Below, in pieces: positions 15,489-23,887 of a stretch of 64,000 nt of DNA; positions within the stretch are counted from its first letter, which is position 1; every line of letters starts with the position of its first letter. The DNA comes from a virus, in IMG/VR virus record IMGVR_UViG_3300022723_000184, positions 62,001 to 126,000 of that record; one strand, 5' to 3'. A model generated the notes under the pieces. That model saw nothing but the letters and a program-made list of their open reading frames with translations. It made no database searches and was not told the origin of the DNA. Made by a program: the position numbers and the translations under genes.

Positions 15489-16282
15489 GCATCGACTTCA
15501 TTCCCAACTCCAGTGTCTTGATGGGCCTGAACATGCCCTTCGCCCAGAACGTGTCTGGCGGCACGCTCATGGGCTGGGTCGAGCTAGACGCGTTGCCTGC
15601 TTCGGGTACCGACAGCTTCAACTCGATCTCGATTAACAACGGCGGGGCTGGTACCGCCAGTAGCCGGTTCAACATGGATGTGCAGAGCAACGGAGCGATC
15701 CGTGCCGGATACCGGACAGGCGACGGAGGCGCATTCCAAACTGTTTCGTCGGCAGCGGGTGTCGCGGTGGTTGGCGAGCGGGCTCATTTCTCGGTGACCG
15801 TAGACCTGCCGACGGGCGCCGTGGTGATTTACAAGGACGGCGTACAGGTGGCGACGGGGACCGGCGCGACCGCGGCAGCCTGGCCCGATACGACCAGCGA
15901 CAACAGTCGCATTGCTTCAAACGACCAGTCCAACGGCGAGTTCGTCGACGGCCGGATTGAGGACTACCGCCTGTATCACCGCGTGCTCAGCCAGGAAGAG
16001 ATTGCGGCGATTGCTACTGGAAACGGCCAGGACGGGATTGTGGATACAATGGTGTTTCGGTGGGAGATGCACGGCGAACGCGAGGCCGTGGCGCCCGAGA
16101 CACTCGGAACAGAGACGGGCGGCAACGAGGTCGGTACCGAGGCGTCCGACCAGATCGGCATTGCCGGATCGGGCGACGTGCTTGACGTCTCGAACAACAA
16201 GTACATCGGCCTCGGCGAGGAGCCGACCAACACTCCGCTAAGGCACTTCCGGTTCACCCGGTCGGTTAGGAGAACAGCATAA
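15485..16282 (+). CDS. LamG-like adhesin 2
   Basis: 265 aa. GTG 15485 is chosen because GGAGG lies 9 bp upstream and GTGA overlaps the previous stop; ATG 15467 in the same frame would place the ribosome site inside the gene. LamG features: SVSIDFIPNSSVLMGLNMPF, GTLMGWVELD, RAHFSVTVDLPTGAVVIYKD, GRIEDYRLYHRVLSQEEI, MVFRWEM. The C-terminal 60 residues are a more variable tail. Likely a paralogue of the preceding gene. Confidence 0.75.
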   Translation: MSIDFIPNSSVLMGLNMPFAQNVSGGTLMGWVELDALPASGTDSFNSISINNGGAGTASSRFNMDVQSNGAIRAGYRTGDGGAFQTVSSAAGVAVVGERAHFSVTVDLPTGAVVIYKDGVQVATGTGATAAAWPDTTSDNSRIASNDQSNGEFVDGRIEDYRLYHRVLSQEEIAAIATGNGQDGIVDTMVFRWEMHGEREAVAPETLGTETGGNEVGTEASDQIGIAGSGDVLDVSNNKYIGLGEEPTNTPLRHFRFTRSVRRTA

Positions 16283-16923
16283 TGGCGACCGTGCTCAAAA
16301 AAGACATGACCCAGATCCATCGGTCGGCCCCGACCCACAAGTTCCCGACCAAGGACTGGTTCATCAACCCTGACCTTACGGCTGTGGACGGTGTCCCAAT
16401 GAAGTACTGGAAGGACAGCGGCAACGTCAACGGCCGAGGTCAGGCCATCATCGAGCCAATGGTCAAGGGCGAGCAAGACGCTGTCGATGCTGCCAGGCTT
16501 CCTGCGTACAAACTGACCCGTATGAACCAGATCGACCAGAAGACCGGCGAGCTGATCGGCGAAGGCTTTGACTTCGACGATCATCACTTCTCGCTGTCGC
16601 AGAACGCCCAGATCAAGTGGTCTGGCCTCAAGCAGTTCTACGACGCCGGCATCATCCAGTTGCCTCGCAAGATCTCGACGGCCGAAGACCCGGACCGCGT
16701 CGAGTACGAGATCAACCCTGGGAACATCCCCGCCTTCTACATGGAGGGCGTGGCGACGTACGAGGCGATCGTTGACAGCGGCCGGGAGCTGAAGGTCTTG
16801 GTGTCCGCCGCCACGACGCCCGACGAGGTCGACGCGGTGGTCGACGATCGGACCCGGGAGAACTTGCAGAGCCGGATCGACGCGAAACTTGGGCAGTCGG
16901 TTTCAGATTCGGGCGGAAGATAA
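16282..16923 (+). CDS. Possible tail-fibre assembly or accessory protein
   Basis: 213 aa, ATG 16282 overlapping the previous stop (TAATG). No repeats; mixed alpha/beta. The segment HHFSLSQNAQIKWSGLKQFY followed by EAIVDSGRELKVLVSAATTP recalls the DUF4376-type domain of tail-fibre assembly proteins, but the likeness is from memory and partial. Its place within an adhesin cluster is consistent with a chaperone for those fibres. Confidence 0.5.
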   Translation: MATVLKKDMTQIHRSAPTHKFPTKDWFINPDLTAVDGVPMKYWKDSGNVNGRGQAIIEPMVKGEQDAVDAARLPAYKLTRMNQIDQKTGELIGEGFDFDDHHFSLSQNAQIKWSGLKQFYDAGIIQLPRKISTAEDPDRVEYEINPGNIPAFYMEGVATYEAIVDSGRELKVLVSAATTPDEVDAVVDDRTRENLQSRIDAKLGQSVSDSGGR

Positions 16924-16943
16924 CCAGAGCGTAGAGGTCAAGG

Positions 16944-17408
16944 ATGGCCATTGTCCCCATTTCAAGTTTGCCTGCGGCTTCTGCCCTCGACGGGACGGAG
17001 GAGATCGCTGCGAACCAGGGCGGGACTACGGTCAAGGTCACAGCCGAGCAGCTGGCTCAGCTGCAACCCAACCGCAACACGGTTACGACCTCCGACGCCA
17101 CCCTGACCACGATCGCCACGATCCCGCTGACCGACAACACGGTCTACTTCATCAACGTGGACATCGTGGCCCGACGTACCGACGCTCCGGACCGGGCCGT
17201 GTACAAGCGGTACCGAGCCTTCTACCGAGAGGGTGGCGGTGGGGCGACGGCGCTCGGCGCCATGCGTAACCGGTTCACCGAAGAGTCGGACACGAGCTGG
17301 ACTGTGCAGATGAACGTCTCTGGTAACAACGTACTGATCCAGGTGCAGGGGGCCGCGGCCAAGAACGTGAACTGGGCGGCCAACTACAGCGTGCAGGAGG
17401 TCGGCTGA
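16944..17408 (+). CDS. Short fibre protein with ISALPAA-type N-terminus
   Basis: 154 aa, ATG 16944 after GAGGTCAAGG. The N-terminal PISSLPAASALDGTEEIAAN, QGGTTVKVTAEQL matches the attachment module of the fibre at 7860. The remaining 110 residues are strands (TIATIPLTDNTVYFINVDIV, WTVQMNVSGNNVLIQVQGAA) of a small beta domain. The stop shares one base with the next start. Probably a virion surface subunit. Confidence 0.65.
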   Translation: MAIVPISSLPAASALDGTEEIAANQGGTTVKVTAEQLAQLQPNRNTVTTSDATLTTIATIPLTDNTVYFINVDIVARRTDAPDRAVYKRYRAFYREGGGGATALGAMRNRFTEESDTSWTVQMNVSGNNVLIQVQGAAAKNVNWAANYSVQEVG

Positions 17409-19339
17409 TGGCGGTTATCAGTGTCAACGATCTCGGCGATCACGTTCACGTTGTTCTGGTCGACCACGACCCGGAGAGCGTGGCGACCGACGCGCCCCTC
17501 GGCTCATTTATTGTCGAGACATCGACCGGTGACTGGTTTCACAAGAACGACAACGGCAGCTCGACAAACGTCACCCTGGTCAGTCCGTCGCCGGCCCCCG
17601 GCGGCGTGGCGGGCGGCGACCTGACTGGTACCTACCCGAACCCCACGGTCGCGGCCGACGCGGTGACCAACGCCAAGCTCGCGAACATGGCGGCGAACAC
17701 TGTTAAGGCCAACGCCACGGCCGGTGCGGCAGACCCCGCTGACTTGGCGGTAGGTACGAACACAGTTGTCGGCCGGGCGGCGGGCAACATCGTCGCCGCG
17801 CAACTCGTAACGGCTCAGATGGCGGACAACGCCGTCACCAACGCCAAGATCCGGGATTCGGCTGCCCTATCGGTGATCGGCCGCTCGGCCAACTCTACGG
17901 GCGACCCGGCGGACATCGCGGCGGGCACCGACGGTCATGTTCTGCGGCGAAGCGGTACTGCGCTAGGCTTTGGCACGGTGGCGACCGGGGGTATCGCCGA
18001 CAACGCGATCACCAACGCCAAGCTCAATGACATGGCCGCCAACACGATCAAGGCCAACCCCACCGCGGGCACGGCAGATCCCCAGAACCTGGCGGTCGGC
18101 ACGAACAGCGTCCTTGGCCGCGTGGCCGGTAACATCGTGGCGGCCCAGCTCGTCAGCGCTCAGGTGGCCAACGACGCTATCGGCAACACCAAGCTCGCCA
18201 ACATGGCCAACGCCACCATTAAGGGGCGGACCACGGCGGGCACCGGCGACCCTGAGGACCTGACCGCGGCCCAGGTCGTGGCCATTCTCAACACAACACT
18301 CAACGGCGAGTACCTTCGCCTGGACGGTACGACCACGATGACCGGCGACCTGTCGGTTAGCGCCGATGGTTCAACAACAGGCGCGCCGCGCGTCGTGGGT
18401 TTCGTCGATCTCACGTCGGGCGAGGCGTGTCGTATTCAGTTCGGTGACACCAGCAACGTCTGGCAGAACAGCCATGGCGGCGCCATGACGATGCACGCCT
18501 ACCACACGATCGAGATTCTGGGCAACCAGAACGGCGCGGTCGGCGGGTTCAGCACGCGGTCCGATGTCGGCGTGTACATGAAGCCGGGCAGCGCAACGGC
18601 CGCCCATCGATCGGCGGCGATTGCCCGGGGCAGTATCGGACAGACCGGCGCCCTGCTGGAGTTCCTCGACGAGTCGGACGTGGCCCTGCCCTTCTCGGTC
18701 CTGGCCGACGGTGAGATTGACGGGGACATCGTCGACATCACGTACACCCCGAGCAACTACGAGCCGGACACTACGCCGGCTGAGGCCTCGGACGCCGACG
18801 ACCTGACAGCTCACCTGGCGGGCATCGACAACAAGCTTGCGACGATCGTCGAGAAGTATTACGCCGATCAACTCGACTTCCCGGTGAACAGTGACTGGGC
18901 GGTTAACGCGAGGGCCGCGGCGGCCGTCGACAGCAACAACAACGGGATCAAGGTCCGGCTCTTCGACGACACGACCGACGAGGGCGTAGGCTTTAACACC
19001 CGGATCCCGGCCGGGGCCACGGGCTTTAACATACACACCGTGAGCCGCGCCGAGGCCACGCCGGCCGGGGCCGTGGCCGTTCGCCGCCAGCTCTACGCCC
19101 GCGATTTCCCGGACAACGCCGCGGTCGGCAGCTGGAACAGCACGGCGCTCGCCGACGCTGCCTTCACGACCAATGAACTGTGGCAGTACGACACCGACAG
19201 CGTCGCCCTCGCCTCGCTGAGTCTGACGGCCGGCGAGGAGATCCAGTTCGAGTTGGTGCGGGACGCCGACCACGCCAACGACACGCTGGTCAGCGACTGG
19301 GCGTTGTACAGCATCATGATCGAATGGACTTTCGACTGA
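17408..19339 (+). CDS. Large tail fibre with pentapeptide-like repeats and DWAVNA tip
   Basis: 643 aa, ATG 17408. N-terminal beta region, then GDLTGTYPNPTVAADAVTNA and several repeats of ITNAKL-MAANTIKANPTAGTADP-LAVGTN-VLGR-AGNIVAAQL (about residues 75-300), a classic phage fibre shaft. Next is YLRLDGTTTMTGDLSVSADG, then a beta domain. The C-terminal 165 residues (DFPVNSDWAVNARA to DTLVSDWALYSIMIEW) are a third copy of the domain duplicated at 13657. The shared tip with different shafts points to modular exchange of receptor-binding ends. Confidence 0.8.
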   Translation: MAVISVNDLGDHVHVVLVDHDPESVATDAPLGSFIVETSTGDWFHKNDNGSSTNVTLVSPSPAPGGVAGGDLTGTYPNPTVAADAVTNAKLANMAANTVKANATAGAADPADLAVGTNTVVGRAAGNIVAAQLVTAQMADNAVTNAKIRDSAALSVIGRSANSTGDPADIAAGTDGHVLRRSGTALGFGTVATGGIADNAITNAKLNDMAANTIKANPTAGTADPQNLAVGTNSVLGRVAGNIVAAQLVSAQVANDAIGNTKLANMANATIKGRTTAGTGDPEDLTAAQVVAILNTTLNGEYLRLDGTTTMTGDLSVSADGSTTGAPRVVGFVDLTSGEACRIQFGDTSNVWQNSHGGAMTMHAYHTIEILGNQNGAVGGFSTRSDVGVYMKPGSATAAHRSAAIARGSIGQTGALLEFLDESDVALPFSVLADGEIDGDIVDITYTPSNYEPDTTPAEASDADDLTAHLAGIDNKLATIVEKYYADQLDFPVNSDWAVNARAAAAVDSNNNGIKVRLFDDTTDEGVGFNTRIPAGATGFNIHTVSRAEATPAGAVAVRRQLYARDFPDNAAVGSWNSTALADAAFTTNELWQYDTDSVALASLSLTAGEEIQFELVRDADHANDTLVSDWALYSIMIEWTFD

Positions 19340-20019
19340 TGAGCTACGAGCACGACGGAACCGCAGCCGCACGCATCGCTGTGCCCCACGACACCGAACT
19401 GGACTTCGGCGGGACGGCCCAGCAAACCATTTCGGCCTGGGTCACGCTGCCATCGGGCGTCAACCAGATCCAGTGGGCGGCCTTGTTAGCCAAGCTCGAC
19501 AACACTTGGCGAGTCTCGGTGATCGGCAACAACGACTACGGCTGGCACTTTCACAAGGGCGGTTCGGCCCTCGATGTTACGCACAACAACAACGACGACA
19601 TCCTGCACCATTACTGCTTCGTGTCCGACGGCACGAACAAGATTCAGTACGAGGACGGGGTGAACACCGGCAGTAACGCCCAGGGCTCGGTGGGCACGAA
19701 CACCGGCGAGCTGTGGCTTGGCAACAACAGTCAGCAGCAGGACCGTGGGTTGCAAGGCCGCTTAGAGGACATCCGCCTGTACAACCGCGGCCTGAGTCTT
19801 GAAGAGGTGCAGGGAATTTACCACGGCCGAGGCCACGACGGGATCGTCGACGGCCTGGTGGCCCGCTGGATGTTCCAGGAGCTGCATCCGGGGCAGGGCC
19901 TGGCCAACGCCTATGACGTGGCGGCCAGCGCCACGACGCACGACGGGACCGATACGAGCCCGGCCGGCGGCGTGACCCATGGGGAGGGCGACCTGGCCTT
20001 CCGCCGGCGGTGTGCGTAA
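19339..20019 (+). CDS. LamG-like adhesin 3
   Basis: 226 aa. ATG 19339 overlaps the preceding TGA by one base; longer in-frame readings run inside the fibre gene and are rejected. LamG marks: ELDFGGTAQQTISAWVTLPS, ILHHYCFVSDGTNKIQYEDG, GRLEDIRLYNRGLSLEEVQG, LVARWMFQEL. This is the third LamG protein of the first adhesin cluster. Confidence 0.8.
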   Translation: MSYEHDGTAAARIAVPHDTELDFGGTAQQTISAWVTLPSGVNQIQWAALLAKLDNTWRVSVIGNNDYGWHFHKGGSALDVTHNNNDDILHHYCFVSDGTNKIQYEDGVNTGSNAQGSVGTNTGELWLGNNSQQQDRGLQGRLEDIRLYNRGLSLEEVQGIYHGRGHDGIVDGLVARWMFQELHPGQGLANAYDVAASATTHDGTDTSPAGGVTHGEGDLAFRRRCA

Positions 20020-20058
20020 GACCCTGGTCCGTGAGGCCCTGGCGGGTATCATGGAGGG

Positions 20059-20169
20059 ATGGCCGACGAACCGCAGCAACCGCCGATCGGTGGTGGGCCG
20101 GCTTACAACATCTGCTCCAGGCCGTGTTTGGGGCATGACATGCTCACCCTGACGAAGGCGGGTGACTGA
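20059..20169 (+). CDS. Very small ORF (36 aa)
   Basis: ATG 20059 to TGA 20169 encodes MADEPQQPPIGGGPAYNICS and 16 more residues including SRPCLGHDM. GGAGGG lies directly before the ATG, closer than usual. It fills most of the 170-bp gap between two structural genes. A real small protein is possible; the reading from ATG 20051 in another frame looks random. Confidence 0.35.
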   Translation: MADEPQQPPIGGGPAYNICSRPCLGHDMLTLTKAGD

Positions 20170-20184
20170 TCGCACGGAGGCGAT
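20169..20184 (+). promoter_or_regulatory. Shine-Dalgarno presented in a hexaloop
   Basis: ATCGC, loop ACGGAG, GCGAT, six bases before the GTG start at 20190. Same form as the hairpins at 7840, 11483 and 27475. Confidence 0.5.
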
Positions 20185-20189
20185 AGCCG

Positions 20190-21242
20190 GTGACCGAAGA
20201 CTTCACGCTAACGCTTCGCGACGGTCTGACGATTTACTATGTCGTCCATGACCTGAGCAACAACACGGTCTGGGACCAGGACGACAACGAGTTCCGGGCC
20301 CTGGTCGCTGCTGCGTCCCCCGCCATCCCGGCCCCGGCCACCTCTGTTTTCGGGGGCGGCCGGTTCGCCACGTACAACGCCCGCATCGAACTGGAGGACG
20401 TCCATAACGGGACGCAGAAGAGCTTTCACGTCGCGGCCTACCGCCAGGCCGGCGGGGCGCCCGATCCTTTGACCGACAGGCCGGCCGGGTACCTGAACAT
20501 CACGATCGAGCGTGGCCGCCTGAAGATCGCCTACTTCGATGTCCAGGACCTGATCGAGCAGACGGGCTCCGGCTCCGAGCTGGTCAACCAGGACTACGGT
20601 GGTCCCAACAATCTGTGCTACACACTGAACGGGGTCCCGGTGGACAACGCCGAGATCTTGATCTACCGCGAGAAAGACTACGAAGACTGCAACCGATCGA
20701 CCGAGAACGTGGTGGCCGCGAGCCGGACCGACGCGTTCGGGGCTTGGGTCAAGGCCGTCATGCTCGACCCTGGTCGATACGTGGTGCAATTCTACAAGCA
20801 GGAGGTGTCAGGCCCCGACGCGTTCCTGCTCGTGGTGAGTCAGGACCCCGACGAGATTTCGGTGACCCCGATCAACGTGCCGAGCTGCGGTGTGCTGCCT
20901 CCGCCACCCCCGCCCGACCCGTGCCCGCCGCAGGAGACCGAAGGCCTCGACGAGTTCGGGGGCGACGGTCTGGTGTTGGTGGATCAGGATTATGGCGGCA
21001 CTAACAGCCTCTGCTACCTGATCGACGGCACACCGGTGGCCGGCGCCGAAATCCTGCTCTTCGACGCAGCCAGCTACAACGCCGGAAACCGGCAGAACAC
21101 CTACGCCATCGCCGCAAGTCGACAGAAGTCAGATGGTGCGTGGGAGCTTCCCGTAAAGCTGGATCCGGGGGAATACGTGATCCAGTTCCATCGCCGGGGT
21201 GTGGCGGGACCTGACGCCTACCCGCTGACCGTCACCGCATAG
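20190..21242 (+). CDS. Virion protein with duplicated beta domain
   Basis: 350 aa, GTG 20190. The N-terminal 125 residues are one beta domain. Two copies of a domain follow (about residues 130-235 and 265-350), each beginning LVNQDYGGPNNLCY or LVDQDYGGTNSLCY, then VxNAEILIY, a helix, and DPGRYVVQFYKQEVSGPDAF or its match. The pattern (strand, substitution loop, DPGxYVVQF) is like carboxypeptidase-regulatory/transthyretin-like folds. A Pro-rich linker (PPPPPPDPCPPQE) separates the copies. Likely a structural spacer in the neck or an appendage. Confidence 0.7.
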   Translation: MTEDFTLTLRDGLTIYYVVHDLSNNTVWDQDDNEFRALVAAASPAIPAPATSVFGGGRFATYNARIELEDVHNGTQKSFHVAAYRQAGGAPDPLTDRPAGYLNITIERGRLKIAYFDVQDLIEQTGSGSELVNQDYGGPNNLCYTLNGVPVDNAEILIYREKDYEDCNRSTENVVAASRTDAFGAWVKAVMLDPGRYVVQFYKQEVSGPDAFLLVVSQDPDEISVTPINVPSCGVLPPPPPPDPCPPQETEGLDEFGGDGLVLVDQDYGGTNSLCYLIDGTPVAGAEILLFDAASYNAGNRQNTYAIAASRQKSDGAWELPVKLDPGEYVIQFHRRGVAGPDAYPLTVTA

Positions 21243-21252
21243 GAGTAAGACT

Positions 21253-22218
21253 ATGGGACTGGAAGGTACGCCCGTCATCAAACCCGCCCAAGGCGGCAGC
21301 AACTGCAACGACCTCGACGTGGTCAAGGAAGAGGTCGAGTTCCGTGACGGTTGTCCGGTCCTCCCTAAACTGCAAATCCACGCGACCGCTCGGGGTCAGT
21401 GTGCGACGTTGGAAAAGACGATCCGTGATCGAGCGGGCAATCCCGTGGACCTGACCAACTGCGTGTGTTCACCGGCCGGCAGCGAAAGCCTGTCAGACGA
21501 CGATGTGCAGTGTGGCGTGGTCGTGAAGATCATGGAGGCGACTGGTATTAGCTCAGGCGACCCGATCTACGACTTGCAGGGGACGGTGACCGACCCGGCC
21601 AACGGCATCGTTCGCGTGACGCTGCCCCGGAAGCTGGCCGACTGCCCTGGCGTCTACAAAGTGAGTTGGGGCGTGTACGAGTCGACCGGTATGCTGGCCT
21701 ATGTCCAAGAGGGTTGGCTGATCATCGAGAACAGTTTGTTCGGCATCGCCAACCCGGCGAGCGCCGAACGCAACTACGGACCGCCATCGCTCATGGAGCT
21801 GCGACTGGGAATCCGGGACAGCGCCCCGAGCGAGAACGTGCTGCTCGACGACGTCGAGTTCAGCAACATGGAGATCGGCTATGCCTTCCTCCGCCCGGTC
21901 CGAGAGTTTCACGAGGTCAACCCGCCTCTCAACATGTTCTGGACAACCAAGACCTTCCCGTGGAAGGAGCATTGGATCAAAGGCACCCAGGCCTACCTCT
22001 ATTCGATGGCCGAAGCCTGGTACCGCCGCAACCGTCTGGGGACCAGCGCGGGCGGCGTCTCGATCGACCCGGAGAACAAGGAACGCGAGTACATGCGGGC
22101 GTACCAACAATACGTCGGCGAGTACCGTGAATGGATGAAGCTCAAAAAGGTCGAGATCAACGCCGCGGCGTTCAGCGGTGTCGTGGGCTCAACCTATGGC
22201 CAGACGCTCAGAGGGTAA
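21253..22218 (+). CDS. Neck/head-tail connector candidate 1
   Basis: 321 aa, ATG 21253. The N-terminal half is an Ig-like domain for appendages or necks (LQIHATARGQCATLEKTIRD, GIVRVTLPRKLADCPGVYKV, WGVYESTGMLAYVQEGWLII). The C-terminal half is helical and conserved in tailed-phage connectors: MELRLGIRDSAPSENVLLDD, EIGYAFLRPVREFHEVNPP, then YSMAEAWYRRNRL. It is followed directly by a second connector candidate and the tail completion gene, matching a neck position. Assignment rests on synteny and pattern. Confidence 0.6.
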   Translation: MGLEGTPVIKPAQGGSNCNDLDVVKEEVEFRDGCPVLPKLQIHATARGQCATLEKTIRDRAGNPVDLTNCVCSPAGSESLSDDDVQCGVVVKIMEATGISSGDPIYDLQGTVTDPANGIVRVTLPRKLADCPGVYKVSWGVYESTGMLAYVQEGWLIIENSLFGIANPASAERNYGPPSLMELRLGIRDSAPSENVLLDDVEFSNMEIGYAFLRPVREFHEVNPPLNMFWTTKTFPWKEHWIKGTQAYLYSMAEAWYRRNRLGTSAGGVSIDPENKEREYMRAYQQYVGEYREWMKLKKVEINAAAFSGVVGSTYGQTLRG

Positions 22219-22221
22219 TAC

Positions 22222-23142
22222 GTGAGCCTTGAAGGTACGTCTGCAACTCCTCCACCGACCCCGCCGGTCGTCAAACCGGTGGAGCCCGACGTGTGCGCTA
22301 CAAGGGACCATGACTGTGAGTCGGTGTTCGACCGCGTCGTGGTCAACTATCTGATCCGCGGCGGCACCCGGGTCATGTGGGAGCTGCGTGACGACTTCAT
22401 GGATGGCCAGCCGTACACCTTCCAGCTGCAAATGGGCCAGACCAACGACAACAACGCCGACGACTGGCAGAACGTGGGCCTCCCGGTCCAGGACCAGTAC
22501 GTGGCGGTCGACGACGAGCAGCGGGCCTTCAACAAGTGGCCCAACCGGACCTTCTACCGCGTTGAGCTGAAGACGAAGAACGACACCTACTACTCGCTGC
22601 CCACGGACGGGGCCGGCACCCTCAGCAAACGGGACTGGCGGATCAGTCGTGAGATCGTCCGGCAGGAGCTGATTCGGTTCCGGCACCACGCCGGCCAGCA
22701 GGGGCTGTTGCTCAAGCGGCGGATCACGGGCGAGGACTGCCCGACGTGCCTCGACTACCAGACCAACGAGATCCGGGACCCCGACTGCCCCGACTGCTGG
22801 GGTACGGGCAAGCGGTGCGGGTACTTCTTCCCGATCGACTGCGTCTGGGCCGACATGAACCCTAAGACCTACCGGACCCACCTGGACGCCGGCCAGGGGC
22901 GGGGGACGATCAACGACGTGGTGGCCAGGGCCCGGATGCTCAACACGTTCCTGTTGGGCGAGGAGGACGTCTGGATCAACCTGGTGACCGACGACCGATT
23001 CTACGTCCACACGGTGCAGAACGTGGCCGAGTACCGGGGCATCCCGCTGATCGCTAACGTGGAGTTGCGGCCGGCGCCCTACACCGACATCATCTACGAC
23101 ATTCCGATCCCACAGCAGCTTGAACGACTGGGGTTTAGCTAA
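22222..23142 (+). CDS. Neck/connector candidate 2 with zinc ribbon
   Basis: 306 aa, GTG 22222, three bases after the previous stop. N-terminal fibronectin-like part (VMWELRDDFMDGQPYTFQLQ, YRVELKTKNDTYYSLP), a basic helical part (WRISREIVRQELIRFRHHAG), and a zinc ribbon CPTCLDYQTNEI, DCPDCWGTGKRCGYFF (about residues 173-202). The C-terminus is beta-rich (VNLVTDDRFYVHTVQNVAEY). The CxxC-CxxCxGTG pattern recurs in structural proteins of large myoviruses at the neck. The stop overlaps the stop of the antisense HNH gene. Confidence 0.65.
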   Translation: MSLEGTSATPPPTPPVVKPVEPDVCATRDHDCESVFDRVVVNYLIRGGTRVMWELRDDFMDGQPYTFQLQMGQTNDNNADDWQNVGLPVQDQYVAVDDEQRAFNKWPNRTFYRVELKTKNDTYYSLPTDGAGTLSKRDWRISREIVRQELIRFRHHAGQQGLLLKRRITGEDCPTCLDYQTNEIRDPDCPDCWGTGKRCGYFFPIDCVWADMNPKTYRTHLDAGQGRGTINDVVARARMLNTFLLGEEDVWINLVTDDRFYVHTVQNVAEYRGIPLIANVELRPAPYTDIIYDIPIPQQLERLGFS

Positions 23143-23582
23143 TCACAGGTGTTACGAGTTAATTTGGTATGACAAGACTTGCACACAGGCACAACATCGA
23201 ACGCGCTGTCGCCGTCGTATCCGCGAGGGTGGTGGTACTCTACAGCGGGTTTACTGCATTTGCAGGTCAGCGTTTTAGGGTCTGGAAGCTTGCTCTTCAA
23301 GATCGCTTTTTGCACTCGCCAGTATGCTCTGACTCGATCCGGGTGTTTGATTGCATAGCGTTTAGAGGTCTTCGCGTTATTTCTGCGGCCCCTTATCGTT
23401 TGCCGGTACTTGCGGCCTGCCCGCCGGGCGGCAAGTTTTCCTCGTTTGGTACTGGCGTACGATTTGTTGGTCTTATTGCGGCATTGCTTACACCGGTGGT
23501 CTCGACCGCCTTTTCGGCTACGGTCTTTGTAGAACTCCTCGGCGGATTTGGTTTCCTTGCAGCGTGAGCAGGTTTTAGGCAT
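23139..23582 (-). CDS. HNH homing endonuclease on the minus strand
   Basis: 147 aa, read leftward from ATG ending at 23582. N-terminal zinc-finger-like CSRCKETKSAEEFYKDRSRK with a second CKQC pair, a basic central part with RRAGRKYRQTIRGRR, and C-terminal CKCSKPAVEYHHPRGYDGD, VVPVCKSCHTKL, which is an HNH nuclease core (HH, then CxxCH). It is the only minus-strand gene in the window, is visibly richer in A+T than its neighbours, and lies tail-to-tail with the gene before and 14 bp from the divergent GTG after it. A recent insertion is likely. Transcription would need a leftward promoter, which is not evident. Confidence 0.85.
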   Translation of the reverse strand: MPKTCSRCKETKSAEEFYKDRSRKGGRDHRCKQCRNKTNKSYASTKRGKLAARRAGRKYRQTIRGRRNNAKTSKRYAIKHPDRVRAYWRVQKAILKSKLPDPKTLTCKCSKPAVEYHHPRGYDGDSAFDVVPVCKSCHTKLTRNTCD

Positions 23583-23596
23583 ACGGAGAGTATACC

Positions 23597-23887
23597 GTGC
23601 CGCACATCCCCAAGAGCGTCACCCACGCCCCGACCAGGCTGACCCAGACCGGCAGCGCCACCCGGCCCGAACTGGTCGGGGTCCGCCCGCCCCAGCCCAA
23701 AGCCCAGATCCCAGTCCGCAGCAAGCCGAAGGCGACCAAGGCCCCGGGTGAGAGCTTCATGCCGCGGATCAACCCGATGACCTACGACGGGCCCGAGACG
23801 CATCCCGAGAACGTGTTCAAGGGCCTGTTCGGTCGTAGTTGGCCGAAGGAGAACGAGTTCGGTGTAGCCAACGGAGGCCGAGTGTGA
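23597..23887 (+). CDS. Small linker protein with YDGPETHP motif
   Basis: 96 aa, GTG 23597 after ACGGAGAG. Basic, Pro-rich and apparently disordered (PKSVTHAPTRLTQTG, PPQPKAQIPVRSKPKATKAP), then MTYDGPETHPENVFKGLFGR. The YDGxxTHP motif occurs twice in the scaffold-like protein at 2239. The stop overlaps the next GTG start. Possibly a head-tail joining peptide that contacts the same partner as the scaffold motif. Confidence 0.6.
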   Translation: MPHIPKSVTHAPTRLTQTGSATRPELVGVRPPQPKAQIPVRSKPKATKAPGESFMPRINPMTYDGPETHPENVFKGLFGRSWPKENEFGVANGGRV

